Source: Clostridia bacterium
Lineage (GTDB): Bacteria; Bacillota; Clostridia; Oscillospirales; CAG-272
Assembly: GCA_017411785.1 (NCBI GenBank)
Contig: JAFQPL010000059.1
Coordinates: 1-33,369, forward strand
Direction of reading: 5' to 3'
DNA length: 33,369 bases
Below the pieces are notes generated by a model that saw only the letters and a program-made list of their open reading frames with translations, was not told the DNA's origin and did not search any database. A program made the position numbers and the translations under genes. Shown here piece after piece: positions 26,906-33,369 of the stretch. The stretch's first letter is position 1; each line of letters opens with the position of its first letter.

Positions 26906-28462
26906 ATGAGAATTAAATATGATCCGCATAAAAAAAGTAAGCGGATAAGGATGGGCATATTATGGAAAATGCTTGTCATAATACTTGTGTTTATTCTTGC
27001 TTTTTCTTTTGTTATCTGGATATTCCAGATGCAAATGCTTAATTATTTTTATCAAGGAGCAAAATACAGAGAGCTTGATAAAACGGTGGAGGAAATACAG
27101 GAGCAGGGTAATGACTATATAAAGATAAATGAAACTATCAAGAAACGCTCCGAGGGTACTTATGACGATATCTGGATCTATAAAATAGAAAACGGAACGA
27201 TTGCCGAAGAAAATCCTTTGTTGTTTTCCGAGGGCTTTCAAGATACACGCTTCGTTTTTTTGCAAAGAGAGTTTGACGATCTTTATGAGTATGCCAAAAG
27301 TAATGACGGACATTATATCGGGGTTTTCTCTTCAAAGCATTTTACTCCTGATAGTTATTATCAGTTTAACATTATCAAGGATAATAGAGGTGCTCCAAAT
27401 TCAACGCCTCGAGTAACCAGAACTTTAAATGTTGATGTAGTAAGGCTTGATATAATAGGAACAGAGGGCGATGACATTCTTGTGGTTCAGCACGCAAAGC
27501 TTGCTCCAACGGAGGTTCTTGTAAAAACCGTTGAGATGCAGGTTATTCTTACCGGATTATTGCTTGTTGTTTTTTCAATAGCCCTTGCTATAGTTCTTTC
27601 AAGATTTATAACTAAGCCGATAGTAAAAATAAATCAAGCGGCAAAATCCCTGGCTAACGGAAAATACGATGTGGAATTCAGCGGAGATAATTATCGAGAA
27701 ATAAGTGAGCTTTCCGATACATTGAATTATGCCGCAAATGAGTTGTCCAAAAATGATGCTCTTCAAAGGGAGCTTGTTTCAAACGTCTCTCACGATTTAA
27801 GAACGCCCCTCACAATGATAAGAGGCTATAGCGAGCTTATGCGTGATATTCCCGATGAGAATACTCCTGAAAATTTTCAAATAATTATTGATGAGGCAAC
27901 CCGTCTTTCGGATTTGGTCAACAGTATGCTTGATCTCTCAAAGATACAGTCAGGCGTAAGAGTTCCCGAAAGAACGCTTTATTGCATTACCGATGCTATA
28001 AAAACCGTGCTTGAGAGATATGAAAAGCTTATCGTTCAGGAAAAATATAAAATTGAATTTTTATATGAAAAGGATGCTTTTGTTTTTGCTGACAGTGATA
28101 TGATATTGCAGGTAATTTATAACTTCATCAATAACGCGGTAAATTATACGGGTGACGATAAATACGTAAGAGTCGAGCAATTTGTAGGTGACGGAAGAGT
28201 GCGTATAAGTATAACAGATACGGGTGACGGAATTTCTGAGGAGAATATACCGTATATCTGGGACAGATATTATAAAATAGATAAAGTGCACCGTCGCGCG
28301 CAGGTTGGCTCGGGACTCGGACTTTCGATAGTTAAGGGAATTCTCGAGGCGCACGGCGCAAGCTACGGAGTAACGAGCGAGGTTGGAAGCGGTTCAACGT
28401 TTTGGTTTGAGCTTGAGCTTGCTGATCCAAACGAATATAACGTTGAGATTTTAAATTATTGA
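26906..28462 (+). CDS. Membrane sensor histidine kinase
   Basis: 518 residues. Two membrane segments (about 18-41 and 212-233) enclose an extracytoplasmic sensor region of about 170 residues with no recognised ligand motif. A HAMP linker (about 234-286) is followed by HisKA with SHDLRTPLTMIRGYSEL (phosphoacceptor His296), then a HATPase domain with VIYNFINNAVNYTG (N box), ITDTGDGIS (G1) and GSGLGLSIVKGI (G2). It is the partner of the response regulator just upstream. Probable signals are envelope stress or phosphate; the sequence does not tell which. The next gene starts 15 bases after the stop, suggesting a shared transcript. Confidence 0.95.
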   Translation: MRIKYDPHKKSKRIRMGILWKMLVIILVFILAFSFVIWIFQMQMLNYFYQGAKYRELDKTVEEIQEQGNDYIKINETIKKRSEGTYDDIWIYKIENGTIAEENPLLFSEGFQDTRFVFLQREFDDLYEYAKSNDGHYIGVFSSKHFTPDSYYQFNIIKDNRGAPNSTPRVTRTLNVDVVRLDIIGTEGDDILVVQHAKLAPTEVLVKTVEMQVILTGLLLVVFSIALAIVLSRFITKPIVKINQAAKSLANGKYDVEFSGDNYREISELSDTLNYAANELSKNDALQRELVSNVSHDLRTPLTMIRGYSELMRDIPDENTPENFQIIIDEATRLSDLVNSMLDLSKIQSGVRVPERTLYCITDAIKTVLERYEKLIVQEKYKIEFLYEKDAFVFADSDMILQVIYNFINNAVNYTGDDKYVRVEQFVGDGRVRISITDTGDGISEENIPYIWDRYYKIDKVHRRAQVGSGLGLSIVKGILEAHGASYGVTSEVGSGSTFWFELELADPNEYNVEILNY

Positions 28463-28477
28463 TTTCGAGGAATTGTT

Positions 28478-29314
28478 TTGACAGATATTTTTTACAAAGC
28501 AAATTTAAAATGCCCGATCTGTGACGGTGTATTGATGCTTGAAGATCAAAAAACACTTTACTGTAACGGGCAAAAAAAGCATGCGTATGATCTTTCATCG
28601 TCGGGTTATGTTAATTTAAGCTCTCCGAAGCAGTGCGGCGGCGGAGATACAAAGGAAGCCGTAAGAGCGAGAAGTGCGTTTTTGGATGCGGGATACTATA
28701 AGCCTATCTCGGATAAAATACTCGAGCTTTTAACTCTCTACGGCAACGGCGGAGAGCGAGTGGTAGATGCGGGCTGCGGTGAGGGATATTACACAGTTCA
28801 GGCGGCAAAAAACGGATTTTTTACGCTTGGATTTGATATTTCAAAGTCGGCTGTTGAGGCTGCCGCAAAAAGAGCAAGGCGTGATTCAATTAAAAACGGA
28901 GTATACGGTGTTGCGAGCATCTATTCGCTTCCGATATTTGACGCTTGCGCCGATGCGGTGATAAATATATTTGCGCCCTGCGTTGAAGCGGAATTTTCCA
29001 GAGTGCTTGTGAAGGGCGGGGTTCTTGTAGTCGCTTGGGCGGGAAAGAGTCATCTGATGGGGCTCAAGTCGGCGATATACGAGGAAACGCAGGAAAACGA
29101 CGTAAGAAACGATCTTCCGCGGGAGCTTGAGCTTCTTTGCGAGGAAAGGCTTGAATATGATATCACGCTTACAGATAACGCTAAAATAAGATCGCTTTTC
29201 GCAATGACGCCTTACTATTGGCGAACCTCGCAAAAGGACGCGGGAAAGCTTGATAAGCTTGAAGAGCTAAAAACAAATATAGATATAAATTTTTCGGTTT
29301 ACAGAAAGAATTAA
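28478..29314 (+). CDS. RlmA-type 23S rRNA (guanine-N1)-methyltransferase
   Basis: 278 residues. The N-terminal zinc site fits the RlmA/TlrB family: CPIC (Cys12, Cys15), Cys29 and His35, followed by AYDLSSSGYVNLSSP. The conserved GGGDTKEAVRARSAFLDAGYY precedes a SAM-binding fold with VVDAGCGEGYYTVQAA (motif I). These enzymes methylate N1 of G745 or G748 in helix 35 of 23S rRNA, and some members influence macrolide or tylosin sensitivity. The start is TTG at 28478, with GAGGA 6 bases upstream. It follows the kinase gene by 15 bases and precedes the glycosyltransferase by 15. Confidence 0.9.
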   Translation: MTDIFYKANLKCPICDGVLMLEDQKTLYCNGQKKHAYDLSSSGYVNLSSPKQCGGGDTKEAVRARSAFLDAGYYKPISDKILELLTLYGNGGERVVDAGCGEGYYTVQAAKNGFFTLGFDISKSAVEAAAKRARRDSIKNGVYGVASIYSLPIFDACADAVINIFAPCVEAEFSRVLVKGGVLVVAWAGKSHLMGLKSAIYEETQENDVRNDLPRELELLCEERLEYDITLTDNAKIRSLFAMTPYYWRTSQKDAGKLDKLEELKTNIDINFSVYRKN

Positions 29315-29329
29315 AATACGGGTGAAAAA

Positions 29330-30061
29330 ATGGACAATCCAATGATAACGCTGATAATACCAATGTACAACGAAAGCTTAATAATCGCGGATACCGCAAA
29401 AACGATCAGCGATTATATGCAAAAAAGCTTTGATAGCTATGAGATACTCTTTTCCGACGATGGCTCAACGGACGGCTGCGGGGATATAGTTAAAAAGCTT
29501 GACTTGCCTTGCGTAAGAGTCGTGGGATATGAGAAAAATCACGGCAAGGGATGCGCGATAAGAACGGGAATGCTTGAGGCAAAGGGAGACGTGGTTATGT
29601 TTACCGACGCTGATCTCGCTTACGGCACAGATGTCATAAGACGTGCTTACGATATGTTAAGCAGTTCCGATGCAAATATGCTCATAGGCTCAAGAAATCT
29701 TTCCAAGGACGGTTATGAGGGCTATACCGCGCTCCGTAAGCTTATGTCAAAGGTCTATATCAAGGTGCTTTGCACAGCGGGAGGCTTTAAGCTTTCCGAT
29801 TCGCAGTGCGGATGCAAGGCGTATAAGGGCGAGGCGGTTAAAAGAATTTTTGAAAGATGCAAGGTTGACGGATTCGCGTTTGACTTTGAGAGTATACTCT
29901 GGGCGCAGAAATTCGGTTATAAAATTATCGAGATGCCCGTGAAGATAGTAAATCACAGAGAGTCAACGGTAAATGTGGTAAAGGATACCTTTAAGATGCT
30001 TGGTGACCTCAGAAAAATGAAAAAGAGAATAAAAAAAGAGAGTAAGGAGCTTGGTCTGTAA
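29330..30061 (+). CDS. Family 2 glycosyltransferase (polyprenyl-phosphate sugar transferase type)
   Basis: 243 residues. A GT-A fold with TLIIPMYNES (nucleotide-sugar binding), FSDDGSTDG, KNHGKGCAIRTGM and the metal-binding FTDADLAYG. The downstream SDSQCGCKAYKGEAV and FDFESILWAQKFGYKIIEMPV blocks resemble dolichyl- or undecaprenyl-phosphate glucosyl/mannosyl transferases (DPM1/ALG5 type). No membrane segments are present, and the basic C-terminus may associate with the membrane. It probably builds a lipid-linked sugar for envelope glycosylation; donor and acceptor are unknown. Its stop overlaps the next ATG (TAATG). Confidence 0.92.
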   Translation: MDNPMITLIIPMYNESLIIADTAKTISDYMQKSFDSYEILFSDDGSTDGCGDIVKKLDLPCVRVVGYEKNHGKGCAIRTGMLEAKGDVVMFTDADLAYGTDVIRRAYDMLSSSDANMLIGSRNLSKDGYEGYTALRKLMSKVYIKVLCTAGGFKLSDSQCGCKAYKGEAVKRIFERCKVDGFAFDFESILWAQKFGYKIIEMPVKIVNHRESTVNVVKDTFKMLGDLRKMKKRIKKESKELGL

Positions 30062-30597
30062 TGGAGTTTTCTAAACTTTTGGAGGAGCGCAGAAGCATAA
30101 GAGATTATGAGTCGGGCGTAGGGATAAGTAAAGAGGACGTAGAAAAAATGATATATGCGGCTCAGCAGGCGCCGTCGTGGAAAAATTCCGAGACGGGAAG
30201 ATATTACGTTGCCTTGAGCAAGGAGGGCATAGAGAGAGTAAGACGCGCGCTTCCCGACTTTAACGCGGAAAGAACGCAGAACGTAGCGGCTTATATAGTA
30301 ACGAGCTTTAAAACAAAAATTTCGGGTCATAACGCAAGCGGTCAGCCTACCGACGCAAACGCAGACGCGTGGGGAGCCTACGATCTGGGACTCCAGAACG
30401 AAAATCTTTTGCTCAAGGCGCGTGAGCTTGGCTACGATACGCTTATAATGGGACTCCGCGATGAAAATGAGCTAAAGGCTGTCTTTAATATACCCGAGGA
30501 CGAGGCGATTATGGCGGTAATAGCGGTAGGAAAAAGAAAGTCAACACCCGAAAAGCCGCAAAGAAAAGAAATAAGCGAGATAGTGAAATTTATATAA
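30061..30597 (+). CDS. Nitroreductase-family flavoprotein
   Basis: 178 residues. The N-terminal FMN-binding signature ERRSIRDYE is followed by APSWKNSETGRYYVAL, and the C-terminal half shows LGYDTLIMGLRDE and MAVIAVGKRKSTPEKPQRK, all typical of small nitroreductase-like FMN oxidoreductases. These proteins use NAD(P)H to reduce nitro compounds, quinones or similar acceptors; the physiological substrate is unknown. It overlaps the glycosyltransferase stop by one base, so translation is coupled. It is the last gene before a strong terminator. Confidence 0.93.
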   Translation: MEFSKLLEERRSIRDYESGVGISKEDVEKMIYAAQQAPSWKNSETGRYYVALSKEGIERVRRALPDFNAERTQNVAAYIVTSFKTKISGHNASGQPTDANADAWGAYDLGLQNENLLLKARELGYDTLIMGLRDENELKAVFNIPEDEAIMAVIAVGKRKSTPEKPQRKEISEIVKFI

Positions 30598-30606
30598 AAA
30601 ACAAAG

Positions 30607-30634
30607 AAAACGCTTGAATTTCAGGCGTTTTTTT
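30607..30634 (+). terminator. Intrinsic terminator after the nitroreductase gene
   Basis: A 10-bp stem (30607-30616 with 30622-30631, one G-T pair) has a 5-base loop, and the T-run extends from inside the 3' arm to 30634. It ends the unit that starts with the two-component system. Confidence 0.88.
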
Positions 30635-30644
30635 GTTTTTATTA

Positions 30645-30673
30645 TTTACAAAACTAAAAAACAGTGCTATAAT
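30645..30673 (+). promoter_or_regulatory. Promoter of the surface lipoprotein gene
   Basis: TTTACA (30645-30650) and TATAAT (30668-30673) are separated by 17 bases, with TG in extended -10 position. Transcription should start near 30680, exactly at the left arm of the 17-bp inverted repeat, giving a leader of about 200 bases before the ATG. Confidence 0.82.
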
Positions 30674-30678
30674 AAGAG

Positions 30679-30804
30679 TACCACACAAATTGAATAGATC
30701 TTACGTATTGGGGGAAGTGTACTTTTTTACTTTAGTAAAAACGTATGCTCTTGTTTTCGTACGCTTTCTCTTTGATGTAACAAACGAATTCAATTTGTGT
30801 GGTA
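30679..30804. repeat. 126-bp segment bounded by perfect 17-bp inverted repeats
   Basis: Left arm 30679-30695 and right arm 30788-30804 are exact reverse complements. The outermost dinucleotide on each side is TA. The 92-base interior holds two further stems, ttttac/gtaaaa (30725-30740) and cgtatg/cgtacg (30742-30763). The segment lies between promoter and start codon of a surface protein. It may be an invertible phase-variation switch, a structured leader RNA, or a small TA-flanked miniature transposable element. Confidence 0.85.
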
Positions 30805-30826
30805 GCAATCGGAGCTATGCGTTTTT

Positions 30827-30859
30827 AGTGCGTATGACTTTGGTTGTACGCACTTTTTT
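30827..30859 (+). terminator. Terminator-like hairpin in the leader of the lipoprotein gene
   Basis: An 8-bp stem agtgcgta/tacgcact (30827-30834 with 30847-30854) is followed by a run of six T residues (30854-30859), only a few bases before the AAGGAGA ribosome binding site. A conditional attenuator is the likely reading. A weaker alternative stem (30816-30820 with 30831-30835) would compete with it. Confidence 0.6.
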
Positions 30860-30880
30860 AATTTTAAGGAGAAGGACAGA

Positions 30881-33369
30881 ATGAAAAAAATCTTAGCATT
30901 ACTCTTGGCTTTGCTTATGATTCTCGGCACGCTTGCGGCGTGTGACAGCGTTGAAAAAGAAACCGATGCGCCCAAAGAGGAGCAATCGGAAGCCGAGGAA
31001 TCCGAAGCAGAAAAGGAGTCCGAAACAGAAAAGGAATCTGAGAAAGAAAAGGAACCCGAGGAAGAAAAGGAATCCGACGAAAAAGAAAGTAACACCGAAA
31101 ACGGCGGTAATACCGAAAACGGCGGTAATACCGAAAATGGCGGTAATACCGAAGACGGCGGAAATACCGAAGACGGCGGAAATACCGAAGATGGCGGTAA
31201 CACCGAAGATGGCGGTAACACCGAAAACGGCGGAAATACCGAAGACGGCGGCAACACCGAAAACGGCGGTAACACCGAAAACGGCGGAAATACCGAAGAC
31301 GGCGGAAACACCGAAAACGGCGGCAACACCGAAGACGGCGGTAATACCGAAAACGGCGGAAATACCGAAGACGGCGGAAATACCGAAGATGGCGGCAATA
31401 CCGAAGACGGCGGTAACACCGAAAACGGCGGCAATACCGAAGACGGCGGCAATACCGAAAACGGCGGAAATACCGAAGACGGTGGTAATACCGAAGACGG
31501 CGGTAACACCGAAGACGGCGGCAACACCGAAAACGGTGGAAACACCGAAGACGGCGGCAATACCGAAAACGGCGGTAATACCGAAAACGGCGGTAACACC
31601 GAAAATGAAGGGATCGTATTTAGAACGCTTAACCTTGACGGAAATAACGTAAGTGGAGTATTTTCTAACGCAACCGTTGATTTTGATTTTAAAACCGAGA
31701 TTATTATCAGCGGAGATTTGAATTACGTCGTTTCTCTTGATGAATACGGTATGCAGTCTGTTGTAACTAAAAAGGTTCCTCTTGCGGAAGGCGATAACAG
31801 ATTTTATATTATCGTAAGTAAGGGCGATGATTATACTACTTATACCGTTACCCTGCGCCGTAAACCGATGTACGTGGTCAGATTTAATACCAACGGCGGA
31901 ACAAGCGTTGCTGATCAAACCGTTGAAGAAGGTAGCAACGTAAGGATTCCGACTGTAACAAAAGTCGGATATGCCTTAGTTGGCTGGGATATAGATCTTT
32001 CCTTGCCGATTACAGAAAGTATTACAGCTTCTGCAATTTGGACGACTAATAATTATACTGTCACCTTTGTAACGAACGGCGGAGTGGCAATGGAAACGCA
32101 GAGTTTGAGATATCAGCAGACCCTGCCGCAGGCAACTCGAACGGGCTATACCTTCGGCGGTTGGTACACCGACGTTGCGCTTTCAAGTGCAATAACTACC
32201 GTTCCGGCTAAAGATATAACCGTTTACGCTAAATGGACGGCTAACAATGATACGCCCTATAGGGTAGAGCATTATACGGAAAAGACCGACGGCAGCTATG
32301 AATTAAGGGATACCGATAATTTATTCGGTACAAGCGATAGCGAGGTAACTCCCAACACTAAAACCTATTTTGGATTTTTTGCGCCCGAGAAGCAAACCGT
32401 AACGCTCTCGGCTGACGGCAGTAGGGTTGTAAAATACTATTATATACGAGGATATATAGTTACGTTCGTTGCGAACGGCGGAGTGGCAATGGAAGCGCAG
32501 ACGTTGAGATATCAGCAGACCTTGCCGCAGGCAACTCGAACGGGCTATACCTTCGGCAGTTGGTACACCGACGTTGCGCTTTCAACGGCAATAACCACAA
32601 TTCCTGCAAATGATATAACCGTATATGCTTATTGGACCGAGGAAAATAAGCCGACTGATTTTAGCTATTCCGGCACCGAGAGTATTACTATTACAGATTA
32701 CGTTGGTACCGATAGTACTGTGGTCATTCCCGAATATATCGGCGGTGTTAAGGTAACGAGCATAGGCGAAGATGCGTTCTATGGTTGCGACAACCTCATG
32801 AGCATAACGATACCAAACAGCGTAACGAGCATAGGCGAAGAGGCGTTCTATTGTTGCTTCAGCCTCACGAGCGTAAGGATACCGAACAGCGTCACGAGCA
32901 TAGGCAAATCTGCGTTCTATGATTGCAACCTTACGAGCGTAACGATACCGAACGGCGTCACGAGCATAGGCAATTGGGCGTTCAGGTATTGCTCCAGCCT
33001 CACGAGCGTAACAATAGGCAACAGCGTTACGAGCATAGGCGATTGTGCGTTCTATGATTGCTCCGGCCTCACGAGCGTAACGATACCGAACAGCGTCACG
33101 AGCATCGGCTCTTCTGCGTTCTATGATTGCTCCCGCCTCACGAGTGTAACGATAGGCAACAGCGTAACGAGCATAGGCAAAGATGCGTTCGAAAATTGCG
33201 ACAGCCTCACGAGCGTATATTATGACGGAGATATAGCCTCGTGGTGTAATATAAACTTTGGTAGTTATGCTGCAAATCCCGTATATTACGCAAAGAAGCT
33301 TTATATTAAGAAATCGGGAACGAACGAATATGAGATTCTTACAAATCTTGTAATTCCCGATAGTGTAAC
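30881..33369 (+). CDS. Large repeat-containing surface lipoprotein (BspA-like), 3' end outside the window
   Basis: The frame is open from ATG 30881 to the window edge (829 codons plus 2 bases). The signal peptide ends in the lipobox LAAC (Cys21). Next come a charged linker rich in KE(S/P)E (about 25-70), 28 tandem NTE(N/D)GG hexapeptides (71-238), a cadherin-like beta-sandwich segment ending TYTVTLRRK, an InlB-type repeat (NTNGGT...), two nearly identical InlB B-type repeats (394-453 and 527-586) separated by a MucBP-like segment, and seven BspA-type (LRR_5) leucine-rich repeats (about 624-780). It continues into a typical BspA spacer, so more LRRs are expected. It is probably an adhesin lifted from the membrane by the flexible repeats. 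AAGGAGA precedes the ATG. It is preceded by the inverted-repeat segment. Confidence 0.93.
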   Translation, partial: MKKILALLLALLMILGTLAACDSVEKETDAPKEEQSEAEESEAEKESETEKESEKEKEPEEEKESDEKESNTENGGNTENGGNTENGGNTEDGGNTEDGGNTEDGGNTEDGGNTENGGNTEDGGNTENGGNTENGGNTEDGGNTENGGNTEDGGNTENGGNTEDGGNTEDGGNTEDGGNTENGGNTEDGGNTENGGNTEDGGNTEDGGNTEDGGNTENGGNTEDGGNTENGGNTENGGNTENEGIVFRTLNLDGNNVSGVFSNATVDFDFKTEIIISGDLNYVVSLDEYGMQSVVTKKVPLAEGDNRFYIIVSKGDDYTTYTVTLRRKPMYVVRFNTNGGTSVADQTVEEGSNVRIPTVTKVGYALVGWDIDLSLPITESITASAIWTTNNYTVTFVTNGGVAMETQSLRYQQTLPQATRTGYTFGGWYTDVALSSAITTVPAKDITVYAKWTANNDTPYRVEHYTEKTDGSYELRDTDNLFGTSDSEVTPNTKTYFGFFAPEKQTVTLSADGSRVVKYYYIRGYIVTFVANGGVAMEAQTLRYQQTLPQATRTGYTFGSWYTDVALSTAITTIPANDITVYAYWTEENKPTDFSYSGTESITITDYVGTDSTVVIPEYIGGVKVTSIGEDAFYGCDNLMSITIPNSVTSIGEEAFYCCFSLTSVRIPNSVTSIGKSAFYDCNLTSVTIPNGVTSIGNWAFRYCSSLTSVTIGNSVTSIGDCAFYDCSGLTSVTIPNSVTSIGSSAFYDCSRLTSVTIGNSVTSIGKDAFENCDSLTSVYYDGDIASWCNINFGSYAANPVYYAKKLYIKKSGTNEYEILTNLVIPDSV
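31091..31594 (+). repeat. 28 tandem 18-bp repeats encoding NTE(N/D)GG
   Basis: 28 in-frame 18-base units without any length variation, followed by one decayed unit (NTENEG). By my count 13 units encode Asn and 15 encode Asp at position 4. All other differences are synonymous third-base changes. The array is a site for copy-number change by slippage or recombination. Because the unit contains no stop in other frames, long spurious frames appear on both strands. Confidence 0.95.
32060..32638 (+). repeat. Two near-identical 180-bp InlB B-type repeats
   Basis: Copies at 32060-32239 and 32459-32638 encode 60 residues each with the shared core RYQQTLPQATRTGYTFG and WYTDVALS. They differ at about ten residues. 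They flank a 219-base MucBP-like segment (PYRVEHYTEKTDGSYEL). DNA identity is high over much of each copy, which suggests recent duplication or ongoing gene conversion. Confidence 0.88.
32750..33222 (+). repeat. Seven BspA-type leucine-rich repeats (69-bp period)
   Basis: The SIG codons of successive units start at 32759, 32828, 32897, 32963, 33032, 33101 and 33170: a 69-base period with one 66-base unit. The consensus is LTSVTIPNSVTSIGxxAFYxC. The 66-base step reflects loss of one codon (DCNLTSV against DCSSLTSV). Confidence 0.93.

Noticed and set aside
31091..31594. Regular short repeats that could suggest a CRISPR array
   Set aside because: The 18-bp units are directly adjacent without spacers, lie in a coding frame, and no cas gene is nearby.
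30790..31918. Long open frames on the minus strand (30790-31599, 30899-31918) and a second plus frame (30933-31652) through the 18-bp repeats, rich in PPSSV, AVFGI or PKTA motifs
   Set aside because: The 18-bp unit has no stop codon in these frames, so openness is automatic. The frame from 30881 has a lipoprotein signal, a ribosome binding site and recognised domains on both sides of the repeats.

Overview
The window looks like a low-to-mid GC chromosome segment of an anaerobic Clostridia-type Firmicute, probably an uncultured gut lineage. The evidence is a CIRCE-controlled hrcA-grpE-dnaK-dnaJ-prmA operon, AddAB in place of RecBCD, a dlt-like cell-envelope cassette, AGGAG-type ribosome binding sites, TTG and GTG starts, near-consensus sigma-A promoters, and a BspA-type surface lipoprotein. 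No phage, insertion sequence, CRISPR array, tRNA or rRNA was found. Every protein gene except the last appears intact; the last runs off the right edge.

Layout. 1-375 is non-coding and full of short hairpins, including a dyad built from GTGATAT/ATATCAC modules. 376-3348 (minus) is htpG, a degenerate prephenate-dehydratase-like protein and a TSCPD protein, tightly spaced. ispE (3524-4402) is transcribed divergently and has its own promoter and terminator. 4624-10581 is a six-gene envelope operon: an anchored transglutaminase-like protein, an adenylation enzyme, a carrier protein, an MBOAT acyltransferase, a DltD-like SGNH protein with Cys at the nucleophile position, and a lipoprotein. It runs from a perfect TTGACA-17-TATAAT promoter to a strong terminator. 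10708-16643 is the HrcA-regulated chaperone operon ending in prmA. On the minus strand follow addB, addA and a DUF11 protein (24558 down to 16680). htrA (24766-26055) diverges from addB. A PhoB/OmpR-type two-component pair then leads a probable five-gene unit with an RlmA-type rRNA methyltransferase, a family 2 glycosyltransferase and a nitroreductase, ending in a terminator at about 30634. From 30645 to the end lies the most unusual locus: a promoter, a 126-bp segment bounded by perfect 17-bp inverted repeats, a terminator-like hairpin, and a lipoprotein gene of at least 829 codons with 28 tandem NTE(N/D)GG repeats, InlB-type repeats and BspA-type leucine-rich repeats.

How the genes work together. 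Much of the window concerns protein quality control (HtpG, DnaK system, HtrA) and the cell envelope (dlt-like operon, lipoproteins, adhesin). The htrA promoter has a Pho-box-like 11-bp direct repeat exactly 10 bp upstream of its -10 hexamer and no recognisable -35. An OmpR/PhoB-family regulator is encoded directly downstream, which suggests an envelope-stress circuit. The adhesin upstream region resembles either a phase-variable invertible switch or a structured attenuator leader. This is the best candidate for a new regulatory system here. All functional assignments are read from sequence motifs without database searches.
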